Source: an uncultured Coriobacteriaceae bacterium (GTDB taxonomy: Bacteria; Actinomycetota; Coriobacteriia; Coriobacteriales; Eggerthellaceae). Taken from it: a stretch of 64,000 bases of DNA. Below the pieces are notes generated by a model. That model was given only the letters and a program-made list of their open reading frames with translations, did not search any database and was not told the origin of the DNA. Numbering within the stretch: position 1 is the stretch's first letter; every line of letters begins with the position of its first letter. Location of the stretch: contig URQU01000005.1 of NCBI GenBank assembly GCA_900550055.1, forward strand, positions 13,684-77,683, written 5' to 3'. A program made the position numbers and the translations under genes. Shown in pieces: positions 9,072 to 18,548 of this stretch.

Positions 9072-9761
9072 GTGGACGTCAGGTCACATGCGAACGCGCG
9101 ATCCGAATCGGCTTCCTGTTCGACCCCTTTGCAACGCATGGCCGTCAAGCCCCCTGCAAGCGGCGGGTCGCTTACGCGCGAGCAATTCCTGTTGTCGGAA
9201 ATCCGCAAGGTTGCTAGCCTGCGCGAGCAGGGCGTGTCCGATAGCGACATCATCGACCTCGCAAAAGCCCAGAACATATTCCAGTACCCCACGCTTCGGG
9301 TGGTGGAGAACATCGCGAAGGTCTGCTTGCGCCGCCTGAACATGCTCGAGCAACCGCGGCTGCAGGCCATGCTCGCCGAGGAGGCCGGCAACCCCGAACG
9401 TGCCGCGCAGATCAACCTGTACGCCATGGCGCGCACGTATCGCCTCATGCGCGATTTCCTGGAAGTCGAGATAGCCACGCGGTTCCTGGTGCGGGACTAT
9501 CGGTTCGGGCCCGCCGAGATGAACTCGTACTTCGGCAGCCTGGTGGTGCGCAACCGCGAGGCGGCAAGCTGGAGCGACTCCACCATCGGTAAGCTGAAGC
9601 AGATTCTGCGCAAATCGCTACACGAAACGGGCTTGCTCGACGACCCGGCAGGCGGCATGTTGCAGGTCATCAGCCTTAACGACGCCGTGCGCCAAGGCAT
9701 CGCCGCGAACGACGACTACGAACTGCTGCCCGCCTTTTCCGATACCAGTTCCACGTTGTAG
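9072..9761 (+). CDS. brxA: BrxA-family (DUF1819) protein
   Basis: The 229-residue product matches the DUF1819/BrxA family of BREX phage-defence systems across its length. It has the N-terminal LLSEIRKVASLREQG helix, the central YAMARTYRLMRDFLEVEIA segment, an aromatic-rich MNSYFG block and the diagnostic WSDSTIGKLKQILRKSL-ETGLLD segment. In BREX systems BrxA is a small DNA-binding accessory protein. The GTG at 9072 was chosen because AAAGGA lies about 9 bases upstream; an ATG at 9138 is an alternative. No brxB, brxC, pglX or pglZ is visible in the window, so this is a brxA-like gene outside a standard BREX operon. The three-gene ParB/SNF2 operon starts 556 bp downstream in the same direction. 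Confidence 0.85.
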   Translation: MDVRSHANARSESASCSTPLQRMAVKPPASGGSLTREQFLLSEIRKVASLREQGVSDSDIIDLAKAQNIFQYPTLRVVENIAKVCLRRLNMLEQPRLQAMLAEEAGNPERAAQINLYAMARTYRLMRDFLEVEIATRFLVRDYRFGPAEMNSYFGSLVVRNREAASWSDSTIGKLKQILRKSLHETGLLDDPAGGMLQVISLNDAVRQGIAANDDYELLPAFSDTSSTL

Positions 9762-10317
9762 GAGGTGGGCGGCGGGTCCCGTCAGCATCCCATTCAGTCG
9801 CCGATTTGCAGTTGCTGAACGCGATGCTCCCGGCGGATTTGCGTGTTCGTGCTGTAGAGGGTTGGCAAGACGACGGCTCCCGGCAGCGTTCCATTCAGCC
9901 GCCAATCCGCTTGCAACCGCCAAATATGATGCGTTTTGCGGGTTTGCGGACGGTTCGTGATCCAGCTGCCGGTTTGGAAACGCCGGTGCAAACCGGTGTA
10001 ACCCCAGGTGAAGCAGCATGCTGGAACAGACGGCTCCGCTGGCCTTTGTTGCACAGCGAGTTGCGACTGCTCGGGGGTACGATACAGGAAAGCCTTATTA
10101 CGCAGCTTGGGAAGGGCTCGACCGCGAAAAGCCGGGCTCGAGGAATCGGCCCTCCCAACTTCGGCAAGCGGACGGCATCCTCAACCGAGGGCGCTCGAGC
10201 GCCATCGCGATGAAGCGCTAAGCCGCACTGCTTGAAAATGCTGCAGAAGGGTAACCCGGTTGGGATTAGCGTAACGGTCGAACGATTTCGCCATAGTGCG
10301 AGTTAGGGGCGTTTGCG
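9762..10317. other. Intergenic region with degenerate 33-bp direct repeat
   Basis: No recognisable gene is seen. Two ~33-bp direct repeats (from 9777 and 9878, period 101 bp) share about 27 of 33 bases around CCATTCAG-CGCC. A 67-codon open frame at 10018-10221 has a plausible AGGTGAA before its ATG but matches nothing recognised. Whether the stretch once held a gene such as brxB cannot be decided. Confidence 0.45.
9777..9910. repeat. Imperfect 33-bp direct repeat, 101-bp period
   Basis: TCCCGTCAGCATCCCATTCA from 9777 matches TCCCGGCAGCGTTCCATTCA from 9878, and similarity continues through CGCC-AT--GC. It lies just after the brxA-like gene; the function is unknown. Confidence 0.5.
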
Positions 10318-13300
10318 TTGGATAATCACGTTCTTGAGGGGAAGATCCTCGCGCTGCTCGACTTAACGGGCGGCATACACGATTTCGCCTTCCTGTGCAC
10401 GGCGTTTTCAGGGGAACAACCAGGAGAGCTGGCTATTGCCGTTTTGCGCCTTTGCGAGGCAGGCAAGCTCCAGGCCGGCATTGGCGGCGTTCGCCTTGCC
10501 GAGGATTCCTGCATTGCTGCAGTTCCGCAGCTGCCTGCGTATGAGCCCGTTAGCGAAGATGCGTAGCAGCCTATTTCCGAAGATGCAGAAGAGGAAGAGC
10601 AGCTTTCGCTGAAGTTCGAGGCCGCGTATGCCCCGCAATACGTCGCAATCGAGGAAGCGGAGCCGGAGACGGCCGAAACCGATTTCGGCGATGATGCTGG
10701 CGAAGTCGTTGTCGCCGACGTCTTGGCGGACGGCCAGCAAGAAACGGCAGCAGTGAATCCCGATGACGTAGCCGGGGAAGTCGTTGCCGACGATGTTGCT
10801 ACCGTGGCCGTTGAGGTCGCTGCTGCTGATTCCTGGTCGGAAACCGCCGCAACAAATCCCGTTGATGAAGCAGATAGCGCTGCTGCTGTTGCCGATGTTC
10901 AACCGGAAGCCCCGCAATCCACGGTTTCGCCGGAGTCGGCCGGCCCCGCTTGCGATGACCCGCAGGAGCCGCAAGCGCCGCAGGCGGAAGAGAACGCACC
11001 CGACGCGCCCGCAAAACCACTCGATGAACTGGGGAAAGCGCTTGACGGCAATTCCGGCGCGCCTGTGGCGGACACGGTTCCCCGCGTGTTCGCGCATGAC
11101 CGAATCGCCACCTTGCGCTTGCCGAAGAAGTGCGAGGCGCGCTTCCTGGAGGCTGGCATCACCACGGTCCGCGAACTTGTCGCGGCGCTTGACGACGAGG
11201 ACCTTGCGTCGCAGGTCAAACCCGAATACGTGTCCGCTGCCGCCGATGCGTTGCGCCTGTGCGCCGTCGAGCCCTCTTACCGTCTGTCCGCGCGGCAGCT
11301 CAAAACGCTTACGGAGTTGTCGCGGTCGAAGGCGTTCGCGTTCGGCGTTTACGGCGGCGTCATCGATGTCGATGCCGTTTGCCAACGCGATGGGTTGACG
11401 ATATTGCAGACTCCGGAATTGCAGGTGGCGGACCTTCCCGTCGAGCGATTGGATGTCCCGACGCCCACGCTTCGAAAGTTGCGCATGTTGAACTTGTTGA
11501 CCGTGGGCGATGTCGAGCGCATCGGAGAGCAGGGCCTGGTGGAGCAATGCGGGCTATTTCCGCAGGTCGCTGCCGTGATCTTCAATCAAGTCGAGCGCTT
11601 GCACAATCAGCAGGCCCGCGAACGCCGCGGCGAAAAAAGCCCGCTGGCATCCTTCGATTCCAAGTACTCCAAAGAGGTGCTGTCCGTTTTGCGCAGCGTG
11701 CAAAACGAAATCGAGCGCTTGGAATACCCCGTGTCCCGCGAGGAGCTGCATGTGCTTCTGGCTCCCATGGCGGCAGCGGCACTTGCCGAAAACGCCGCCG
11801 GTCACGGCATGATGCCCCAGCACTCGAAAGCGGTGTGGCAGGTGCTCAAGCAGGTGGACGAGCTGCCCGAAACCTGCAACGCCCTGCTCGAGAGCGTATG
11901 GCGGCGTGCTCGTGTAGCCATCGGCGACCTGGGCGAAGGCCAATCGCATATCTTGGTCACCATCCCGCATGGAGGCGCCTGGAAGAAAACGGCGGCATTG
12001 GCCCGCAGGGATTATCTTGACAGGGGAGGGTGCGAGCTGCTGCAGTCGGGCGAGAAATCCATCACGCTTCGGTTCTCGGTATGCAGGCTTGATATCTGGG
12101 TGAGGTTGCTTCCCGACAATCTGCGCGAGCTGGTCACCATGCGATTGGACGGGGCAAAGAACAAGGAGTGCGCCGAGCGCTTCGAGGTGCCTGACAAGGC
12201 GATCATCGTCAAGCTGATCGCCGAAACCATGGCATCCCGCCCGTTCATTGCCGAGGAGCGCTATCTTTCGATTTTCGAAACCTACGACATGGACGCCGCG
12301 CAATTCGAGGCGGAAACGGGTCAGCCCGAGCGGGTGTACCGTTTCCTGAAGGAGATATCCAACGCCCCGACGTCGGGCAAGTTGCCGTACAACCCGGCGG
12401 GGGAGGCCGATGGCGGCGAAGATCACGGGAAGCATGATCAGGCGACCAGCGACTCGGAGATCATCGACGGCGGCGAGCGGATCGCCCTGAAGCGCGGGCT
12501 GCTGGTCGATCGCCTGCTGCGTTCGGAGGCCGCCGATGAGCCCGTTTCGTTGCAAGACTTGCTAACCGCGTATCGTCAGATGCTCGAGCGTCATGGGCTT
12601 GCGGATTCCGAGCGCCTGCAGTTCTCCTCGCTGCGTCAGTTTGCCTCGTACGTGTACGAGAGGGCAAACGTCATCAAAAGCGAGTACGGAGAGGCGTTCG
12701 GTTCGGAGAAGCTTCGCTACTACGATGCCGATGCGCATGACTTCGCCCCGTTGGCCGAGTTGCTGTCCTCATCGGATCGTACTGATGTCGAATGCGGCGT
12801 CGGCGCGCTGTTCGAGGACGAGCGCGTGAACGAGGCCTGTTTGTCGCTTGATCTTCGCAACGAAGTCGAGCTGTTCTTCGCGCTGGCGCATTTCGTGTCG
12901 GAGGCTCCTGGGTTCGAGGCGGCGGAATACCCGTTCGTGCGATTCGGCAATCCGAACAGGGATCACCAGGTCAAAAACCTCATTCGCGAAATCGGCCCGG
13001 CAAGCGCGAAAGATCTAGCGCGCGAATATGAGCGGGAGTACGGCGTTCCCGAGCAGGTGTTCCTTGACAGCTTCCTCAAGCCCTTCGAGGAATACCGGTG
13101 CGGCGCCCAGTACCTTATCGTCGAGGAGCGCGCCGATGACGAGCAGATGCGGTTTTTGGCGGAAGAGCTTGCCGATGCGGGGGAGTGCTGCTCGTTTGCG
13201 CTGGTGAAGAGCAGGTTCGAGGTGCGGTTCCCCCAAAGCAACGTGAAGGTCGGCGACAAGAGCACGCTCGACCGCTTGGGGTGGTATCGCTCCGAAGGGC

Positions 13301-13992
13301 TGCTGTTCAAGGACGGGGTCGACGAGCGCGCTTATTTCGGCGAGCTGATCGATTCGCGCGATCGCTTCAGCGAAGACGATCCGGGCTTCGGGTGCGAGGT
13401 GTTCAGGCATCCGAAGTTCCGTTTGGAGCTGGAGGCGCGCAAGCGCGCGTTCGACATCGTGCGGATTTCCGACAAGCAGTATCTGTCCACGAAGCCGTTC
13501 GCGAAGCTGGAGAAGCCCATCAGGCCTTGGACGATGCGCGACTTCGTGAACAAGGCGACCGCGTTCATGCGCGGCGGGCAGCCGTTCACGGTGAAGACGC
13601 TGCGCGATGCCGGCTTCAAGCATGAGCTGGACGCAATTCAGGATGAGCTCGATCTTGGCAAGGAGTTCTTCGAATACGTTCTGACCGAGGGATACCTCAA
13701 TGGTTTCCTGAAAAAGACGAGCTTGGGGGATTCGCAGATCTTCTGCTGCAAACCTGGCTCGTTCACGGGCGTGATGTTCTTGGAATACGTGCTGAAGGAC
13801 CAGGACGCGTTCGAAGTGGAGGATCTTGTCGGCTACCTGAAGGAACGTTACGGAATCGAGGTGGGCGCAAGTCGGCTGCGCGCGTTGGCGAAGAGCGCCG
13901 CCGCCGACGGATGCTGCTATTACAACGTCGATTTGGATATGGTATTCGCCTCTTATGAGGCTTACGGAAGGAAGGTGCAGGAATGGCTCTAA
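10318..13992 (+). CDS. Large RpoA-CTD/sigma-like protein with in-frame amber stop
   Basis: A single frame of 1224 codons is interrupted only by TAG at codon 83 (10564-10566). The TTG start at 10318 follows AGGGG by 7 bases. Residues 1-75 look like a small winged helix. Residues ~76-250 are an acidic Ala/Glu/Pro linker, and the stop lies at its edge, between the repeated words PVSEDA and PISEDA. Two helix-hairpin units follow that resemble the RNA polymerase alpha C-terminal domain (LRLPKKCEARFLEAGITTV near 263; PTLRKLRMLNLLTVGDVE near 380). A segment near 597-645 resembles sigma region 4 (LPDNLRELVTMRL...ECAERFEVP). The C-terminal half is helical and has no recognised family. No ribosome-binding site is visible after the stop, so the main part would need readthrough, an internal start or repair. 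The end overlaps the next gene by 10 bp. Confidence 0.7.
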
Positions 13993-15221
13993 CGAAGGAA
14001 GGCATCGCCGCAGGGTATGTTCAGGATACGGGGCGCGTCAGCAAGCTGACCATCGATGGCGTTTCCAATAACTACCGCGTGTACAGGATCAAGCTCGACC
14101 AGCTGTACTACAACGCTCAAAACGACCGAATCGCCACGTGGATGAGCTTGTATCGAAAAGACCATGACGGGCAGACGCCCGATACGTCCGATCGCAAAGC
14201 TTTCAACGACATCGTCGGCGGCTTCATCGAGCAGTCGAACCCCGATGCCTTGAAGAAAACGCGCAACAACATCAAGCTGTTCGGGCAGGAGGTCCCGGCG
14301 ATCGTCCTTGAGGACGGGCTGATCATCGACGGCAACCGCCGTTTCACGTGCCTGCGCCAGCTTGCGCAGGATGACGAGAAGTTCAACTGGATCGATGCGA
14401 TGGTCCTGCCCCAGGAAATGGCGCAGGATCGGCGACGCATCAAGAAGCTCGAGCTGGCCATCCAGTTCGGGCAGGAGGGCAAGGTCGATTACAACCCCAT
14501 CGACCGCCTTGTGGGCATCTACAACGATATCCTGAAGAACCGCCTGCTCACCACCGAGGAGTATGCGAAAAGTGCCAACATGACGGTGCGAGAGGTGAAC
14601 TCGCTGGTGGAGCAGGCGAACCTCATGTCGCAGTTCCTCGAGTTCTGCAACGCTCCCGAGCAGTTCTTCCTGGCAAGGGATCTGGAAATCTCCGGCCCTA
14701 TCATGGAGATTCCCCGTTTGCTGAAGAAGTGCTCCGGCGATGACGAGCGCGAAGAAGTGCGCAACTGCATTTTCGCGAACATGGTGGTGGAGCCGCGCGG
14801 CGACATCACGCGTTTCGTGCGTCGCTTCAAGCCTGTTTTGGAGTCCCCCGCCGCGCCGGACTTCATTCGCAGGGAAACCGATCTTGCGGCCGAGGTCAAC
14901 GACCGTCTTGCCGAGATGCCCGTCGTGGACACCGCCGGCATCTGCGAGCATATCCGCGGGGATGAGAAGTTGGTGCAGCAGTTCAACGACGTGATGGACA
15001 AGGCGGACACCCAGGCCAAGGCAAGCAAGCTGCTTGCGGCGCCCGCCGAGAACATCCTGAACGCCGCGCATATCCTGGAGAGCATCGATGGCACGTTGTT
15101 CGGCCGCTTGCCCGAGGATGAGCGGATGCGCGCGCTGCAGGGCCTTGATGCGGTCATCGACGCCGTCGAGGGCGTGCGCCGCGCTATAGAAGAGGCTTGC
15201 GGGCAGGGCGATGAAGCTTAG
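13983..15221 (+). CDS. ParB-like nuclease-fold protein
   Basis: The 412-residue protein has a ParB/sulfiredoxin-like N-terminal domain with IIDGNRR at residues ~114-120, in the position of the nucleotide-binding motif of ParB-type NTPases and DGQHR proteins. A helix-turn-helix-like segment follows (LTTEEYAKSANMTVREVNSL, near 190-210), then a helical C-terminal half. The ATG overlaps the end of the previous gene (ATGGCTCTAA) and its own stop overlaps the next start, so the three genes are probably translationally coupled. No parA partner is adjacent, so a plasmid-partition role is unlikely. A DNA-binding or NTP-dependent role with the SNF2-like ATPase is inferred. Confidence 0.75.
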   Translation: MALTKEGIAAGYVQDTGRVSKLTIDGVSNNYRVYRIKLDQLYYNAQNDRIATWMSLYRKDHDGQTPDTSDRKAFNDIVGGFIEQSNPDALKKTRNNIKLFGQEVPAIVLEDGLIIDGNRRFTCLRQLAQDDEKFNWIDAMVLPQEMAQDRRRIKKLELAIQFGQEGKVDYNPIDRLVGIYNDILKNRLLTTEEYAKSANMTVREVNSLVEQANLMSQFLEFCNAPEQFFLARDLEISGPIMEIPRLLKKCSGDDEREEVRNCIFANMVVEPRGDITRFVRRFKPVLESPAAPDFIRRETDLAAEVNDRLAEMPVVDTAGICEHIRGDEKLVQQFNDVMDKADTQAKASKLLAAPAENILNAAHILESIDGTLFGRLPEDERMRALQGLDAVIDAVEGVRRAIEEACGQGDEA

Positions 15222-17124
15222 AGTCGGATATTGCGATGGCCTTGCCATCGAGGTGGTGGGGCAGGACATGGACGCCTTCGTGCGATCATCGCTGTGGAAG
15301 GTGCGGCTTGCCGCGGTCAAACGCCGCGCCCTGGATCCGGTGGGGCAGATCATCCTGTTCCCGCCGGATCTTACGCGGCTGGATATCGAGGCCGTGCTCG
15401 CAAAGCTCGGCGATGTCGCCGCGCGCAATCCCGAGCTTGAAATCGAGCTTGACGGGTCGCTTTCCGACGCTGAGCAGCAGCAGAATGCGGGCATCATCCA
15501 GAAAGCCGCCGCCGGCAATGCCATCAAGGCGCGCTCCGCGCAGGTAGATGGCGAGTTCGCCGAGTTCTCGCGCGCGGTTGACGCCATGATGGCCCGCCCG
15601 CTGCGGGATCGTCAGATGTGGGACGCGTTCTTCATGTGCTCCATGGGCAAATCGGCGAACTTCAGCGTTCCGGGTTCGGGCAAAACCGCTTCGACCTTGG
15701 GGGCGTTCGGGTATCTTCGCTTCGCCGGCAAGGTCGACCGCTTGATTGTGGTCGGCCCCATGAGCTCGTTCGGCTCTTGGGTTGACGAATGGGTGTCCTG
15801 CTTCGGCTCTCCCGCGCCGCGCGTTTTGAGCTTCCACGACCCGCAGTGGTCCGGCAAGGGGGCGGACGCACGCCGCCGCGAGCTGAGCCTGAACGCCTCG
15901 CGCTACGACCTTATCCTGTTGAATTACGAGATGCTCGCCGGCGTTGCCGAGCAGGTGGATGCCCTGGTGGCGGATTCGGCCATGCTCGTGTTCGACGAGG
16001 TGCATAAGGTCAAGCAGGTCGACGGTGTGCGCGCGTCGGCGGCCCTTGCCGCCGCGGCGCGGGCCCGCTACGTGGTGGCGCTTACGGGAACGCCCATCCC
16101 CAATTCGTTTCGCGATATATACAACCTGCTTCATCTGCTGTATCCGCAGGAATACGATTCGTACTTCGGGTACACGCCCGAGTATCTGGATAGCGTGGAT
16201 GACAATGAGGCGCCGCTCATCAACGCCAGGTTGCAGCCGTTTTTCTGCCGCACGAACAAGAAGAGCCTGCAGGTTCCCGACGCGTCGCCCGACATCATCT
16301 GCGAAGTTGCGGCATCCGATGCCGAAAATGAGCTTTTGCGGGTTCTCAAAACGGTGTATCGCCGCAATCCGCTTGCGCTTATCGTGCGCGTGCTGCAGCT
16401 GGAAAGCAATCCCGCCCTTTTGCGCTCAGGGCTTGAGGGCGGCGAATCCATGGGACTGTTCGATTCCGAGGTGGCCGTGAGCGACTCCGCTGCCGCGATC
16501 GAGGAGCTTTCGAGCCCGCGCGTGCTGCGGCTGATCGACCAGGCTATGCCCGGGAGCAAATTCGCCGCGTGCGCCGACGAGGTGGAGCGGCTTGCCCGTC
16601 AGGGTAAAAGCGTGGTGGTGTGGTGCTTCTTCCGTAAAAGCATGTTCGACATGGCGGCGGAGCTCAATCGCCGCGGTTTCGCTGCGGAGGTGGTGTGCGG
16701 ATCGACCGACCAGCAGCGTCGCGGGCAGGTGATCGCCTCGTTTAAGCAGGGACGCACGCGCGTGCTGGTGACCAATCCGCAGACGCTTGCCGAATCCGTG
16801 TCGCTGCATTCGGTGTGCCACGACGCCGTGTATCTGGAATATAGCTACAACCTGGTGCATTTGCTGCAGTCGAAGGACCGCATCCATCGCCTGGGTTTGC
16901 CCCAGGGGCAATACACGCAGTACCGCTTCATGCGCCTGGTGTTCGACCTGGGGAGCCAGGGCTGGTCGCTCGACGAGAACATCTACAACCGCCTGCGGGA
17001 AAAGGAGCAGCGCATGCTGCAAGCGATCGACCAGGGCGTGCTGGAAGCGGGCTTCACCGACGAGTCCGACCTACGCTGCGTATTCGAAGGCCTCTTCGAC
17101 ACGTCTGCAGATGTTGCGGGGTGA
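15211..17124 (+). CDS. SNF2-like superfamily 2 helicase/ATPase
   Basis: The 637-residue protein carries the SF2 core. Walker A is VPGSGKTAS (~residues 153-161), Walker B is DEVH (~262-265), motif III is LTGTPIPN, and motif VI is QSKDRIHRLG (~553-562), which has the SNF2-like order of Gln, Arg, His and Arg. A ~150-residue N-terminal domain precedes the motor and is not recognised. SNF2-like ATPases translocate on double-stranded DNA and occur in several defence systems (DISARM and BREX variants). The start overlaps the stop of the ParB-like gene by 11 bp. No nuclease or methyltransferase domain is seen in the protein. Confidence 0.85.
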   Translation: MKLRVGYCDGLAIEVVGQDMDAFVRSSLWKVRLAAVKRRALDPVGQIILFPPDLTRLDIEAVLAKLGDVAARNPELEIELDGSLSDAEQQQNAGIIQKAAAGNAIKARSAQVDGEFAEFSRAVDAMMARPLRDRQMWDAFFMCSMGKSANFSVPGSGKTASTLGAFGYLRFAGKVDRLIVVGPMSSFGSWVDEWVSCFGSPAPRVLSFHDPQWSGKGADARRRELSLNASRYDLILLNYEMLAGVAEQVDALVADSAMLVFDEVHKVKQVDGVRASAALAAAARARYVVALTGTPIPNSFRDIYNLLHLLYPQEYDSYFGYTPEYLDSVDDNEAPLINARLQPFFCRTNKKSLQVPDASPDIICEVAASDAENELLRVLKTVYRRNPLALIVRVLQLESNPALLRSGLEGGESMGLFDSEVAVSDSAAAIEELSSPRVLRLIDQAMPGSKFAACADEVERLARQGKSVVVWCFFRKSMFDMAAELNRRGFAAEVVCGSTDQQRRGQVIASFKQGRTRVLVTNPQTLAESVSLHSVCHDAVYLEYSYNLVHLLQSKDRIHRLGLPQGQYTQYRFMRLVFDLGSQGWSLDENIYNRLREKEQRMLQAIDQGVLEAGFTDESDLRCVFEGLFDTSADVAG

Positions 17125-17147
17125 CGCTGCGGGCGCGGCCGGACGCA

Positions 17148-17179
17148 TGACACTTTGGGGACGTAGCGTTATGTGTCCG
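17148..17179. repeat. Family-A REP half-element
   Basis: A single arm (TGACACTTTGGGGACGTAGC plus GTTATGTGTCCG) lies 24 bp after the SNF2-like gene. No matching inverted arm is adjacent. Confidence 0.75.
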
Positions 17180-17302
17180 ACTTCGAGCCCCCGCGTTCCT
17201 GCGAGATGTTGATTGCGCTGGAAGGCTGATTGCTTTTGGGCCGACTTGGCCGGGGGCCGGATGAGTGCTGGTGACGCTATCGAGAGATTGGAGGAGACGA
17301 GC

Positions 17303-17485
17303 ATGGCGAAAATCGATACGGACAAGCTGCGCGATTATTTGGAGGATTACTGCGGCACGGCGGCGTTTTCCGGGTTTCCCGCAGCGTTGCTCGATGTCGC
17401 GGACATCGGGGACATGGACGGCTACGAGCTCTGCGAGAAAGCGGAAGACCTCGGGATCGATTTGGAGCGATTCCGGGTTGACTAG
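17303..17485 (+). CDS. Small conserved hypothetical protein
   Basis: The 60-residue acidic protein begins MAKIDTDKLRDYLEDYC and ends LGIDLERFRVD. The ATG at 17303 follows GGAGGAG with good spacing; an open extension upstream has no such signal. It is probably cytosolic, with no signal peptide or membrane segment. The pattern D-x-L-R-D-Y-L-x-D-Y-C-G-T-A-A-F-S-G-F-P recalls a small uncharacterised family in anaerobic Actinobacteria and Firmicutes. The function is unknown. It converges on trmO, with a family-A palindrome between them. Confidence 0.75.
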   Translation: MAKIDTDKLRDYLEDYCGTAAFSGFPAALLDVADIGDMDGYELCEKAEDLGIDLERFRVD

Positions 17486-17497
17486 GACGTTTCGCCG

Positions 17498-17550
17498 GCG
17501 GACGGACGCTTTGGGGCGGACACTTAGCGCTACGTCCCCAAAGCGTCCGG
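17498..17550. repeat. Family-A REP element with a shortened left arm
   Basis: The left arm keeps only GGACGCTTTGGGG (17504-17516); the right arm at 17518-17549 is full length. The arms abut without a loop, which suggests an internal deletion of a longer palindrome. It lies between convergent genes and may end transcription of both. Confidence 0.7.
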
Positions 17551-17619
17551 CGGGGCGCTGGCGGCAGCGTGCGTCGGCGAGGTCCCGGAGGCCGGTGACG
17601 CGGGTTCCGGGCTCCTTTG

Positions 17620-18405
17620 CTAGCTCACGCACACCACGTGCAGGACGTCCTCGTCCACGGTGAAGGCTACGTCAAGACCCGCGTATGCCAGGTGGTAGAC
17701 GCGGGTCGGCTCATGTTTGCTGCCGGCTCGGCGCGGGTCCTGGCGCAGCACTTCCGTCAGGCCGGTCAGCTTGCCGACGGGCACTTCGGCCCGCAGCTGC
17801 TCGGGAAAGTCCACGTCGAGCTCATGCCAGGGCGCGTCTTCGATCCACCCGCCGCAGGCGTTTGGGTGGCAGTCGGCGAAGGGGATGTAGGGCTTGATGT
17901 CGTAGATGGGCGTGCCGTCGCGCAGGTCCGCGCCCAGCACGTGGATGACGGGGCCGGTGTCCGTGAGCTCCACGCGGTCGAGTTTCACGCACGTCAGCCC
18001 GATGGGGTTCGGGCGGAACGGGCTGCGCGTGGCGAACACGCCCACGCGCTCGGCGCCGCCCAGCCGCGGCGGCCGCACGGTAGGAGACCAGCGCGCGGGC
18101 TTGGGAGCGGCGGCAGCGGGTGCGCACCTGCTCGCTGCCGCGCGATAGGCTGCAGCCTCGCGCTCGCCTGCTGCAGCGGCCGCTCGCGCGCCGGCGACGT
18201 CGGCGGCGCCTCCGCCAGGTTCGCCGTTCTCGAATCGCCACAGCAGCCACAGGTGCGAGAAGCTGTCGATTCCGGTAACGGCGCTGTTCAGCGCGTATTC
18301 CGGTTCGAACACGATGCGTCCTTGCAGATGCGGGGCAAGGAAGCTGTTGCGGGGGATGCCGAACTTCTGCGGCAAATCGGTGTGTATGTGAGCGATAGGT
18401 TTCAT
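17620..18405 (-). CDS. trmO: tRNA (N6-threonylcarbamoyladenosine37-N6)-methyltransferase TrmO
   Basis: The 261-residue protein belongs to the TsaA/VirR/TrmO family, which uses S-adenosylmethionine to methylate t6A37 of tRNA. It begins with the domain-defining IAHIHTDLPQKFGIPRN. FATRSPFRPNPIGLTCVKLD is the core motif, and YDIKPYIPFADC follows. An Ala/Arg-rich insert of about 45 residues (~70-115) separates the first strands from that core. No ribosome-binding site precedes the ATG. A TACAAT box lies 7 nt upstream, so the mRNA is probably leaderless. The tetR-type gene diverges. Confidence 0.9.
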   Translation of the reverse strand: MKPIAHIHTDLPQKFGIPRNSFLAPHLQGRIVFEPEYALNSAVTGIDSFSHLWLLWRFENGEPGGGAADVAGARAAAAAGEREAAAYRAAASRCAPAAAAPKPARWSPTVRPPRLGGAERVGVFATRSPFRPNPIGLTCVKLDRVELTDTGPVIHVLGADLRDGTPIYDIKPYIPFADCHPNACGGWIEDAPWHELDVDFPEQLRAEVPVGKLTGLTEVLRQDPRRAGSKHEPTRVYHLAYAGLDVAFTVDEDVLHVVCVS

Positions 18406-18412
18406 GCGCGCT

Positions 18413-18418
18413 ATTGTA
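18413..18418 (-). promoter_or_regulatory. -10 box of a probable leaderless trmO transcript
   Basis: On the minus strand TACAAT is followed by 7 nt and then the trmO ATG, so initiation would fall at or next to the A of the start codon. Confidence 0.55.
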
Positions 18419-18548
18419 TCGCGCCGCGCTGCTCCCGGCCGCGCCGCTCGCCGAAGGTTCTGCGGCATCTGCGTTGGAATTCGCCGGCATTTACTACTAT
18501 GAAAGTATCAAATGCGGCATCCGATGCCGCTCGGTGAAGGAGGCTTTC

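Noticed and set aside
9806..10221. Two small plus-strand frames between brxA and the operon (135 and 67 codons) as possible brxB or truA remnants
   Set aside because: A short piece (LLNAMLPADLRVRAVE) recalls TruA, but similarity does not continue, and no brxB-like sequence is seen. The 67-codon frame has a plausible ribosome-binding site but no family. Not called.
17213..17302. Upstream in-frame extension of the small protein at 17303
   Set aside because: There is no ribosome-binding site before the extension, while GGAGGAG precedes the ATG at 17303.
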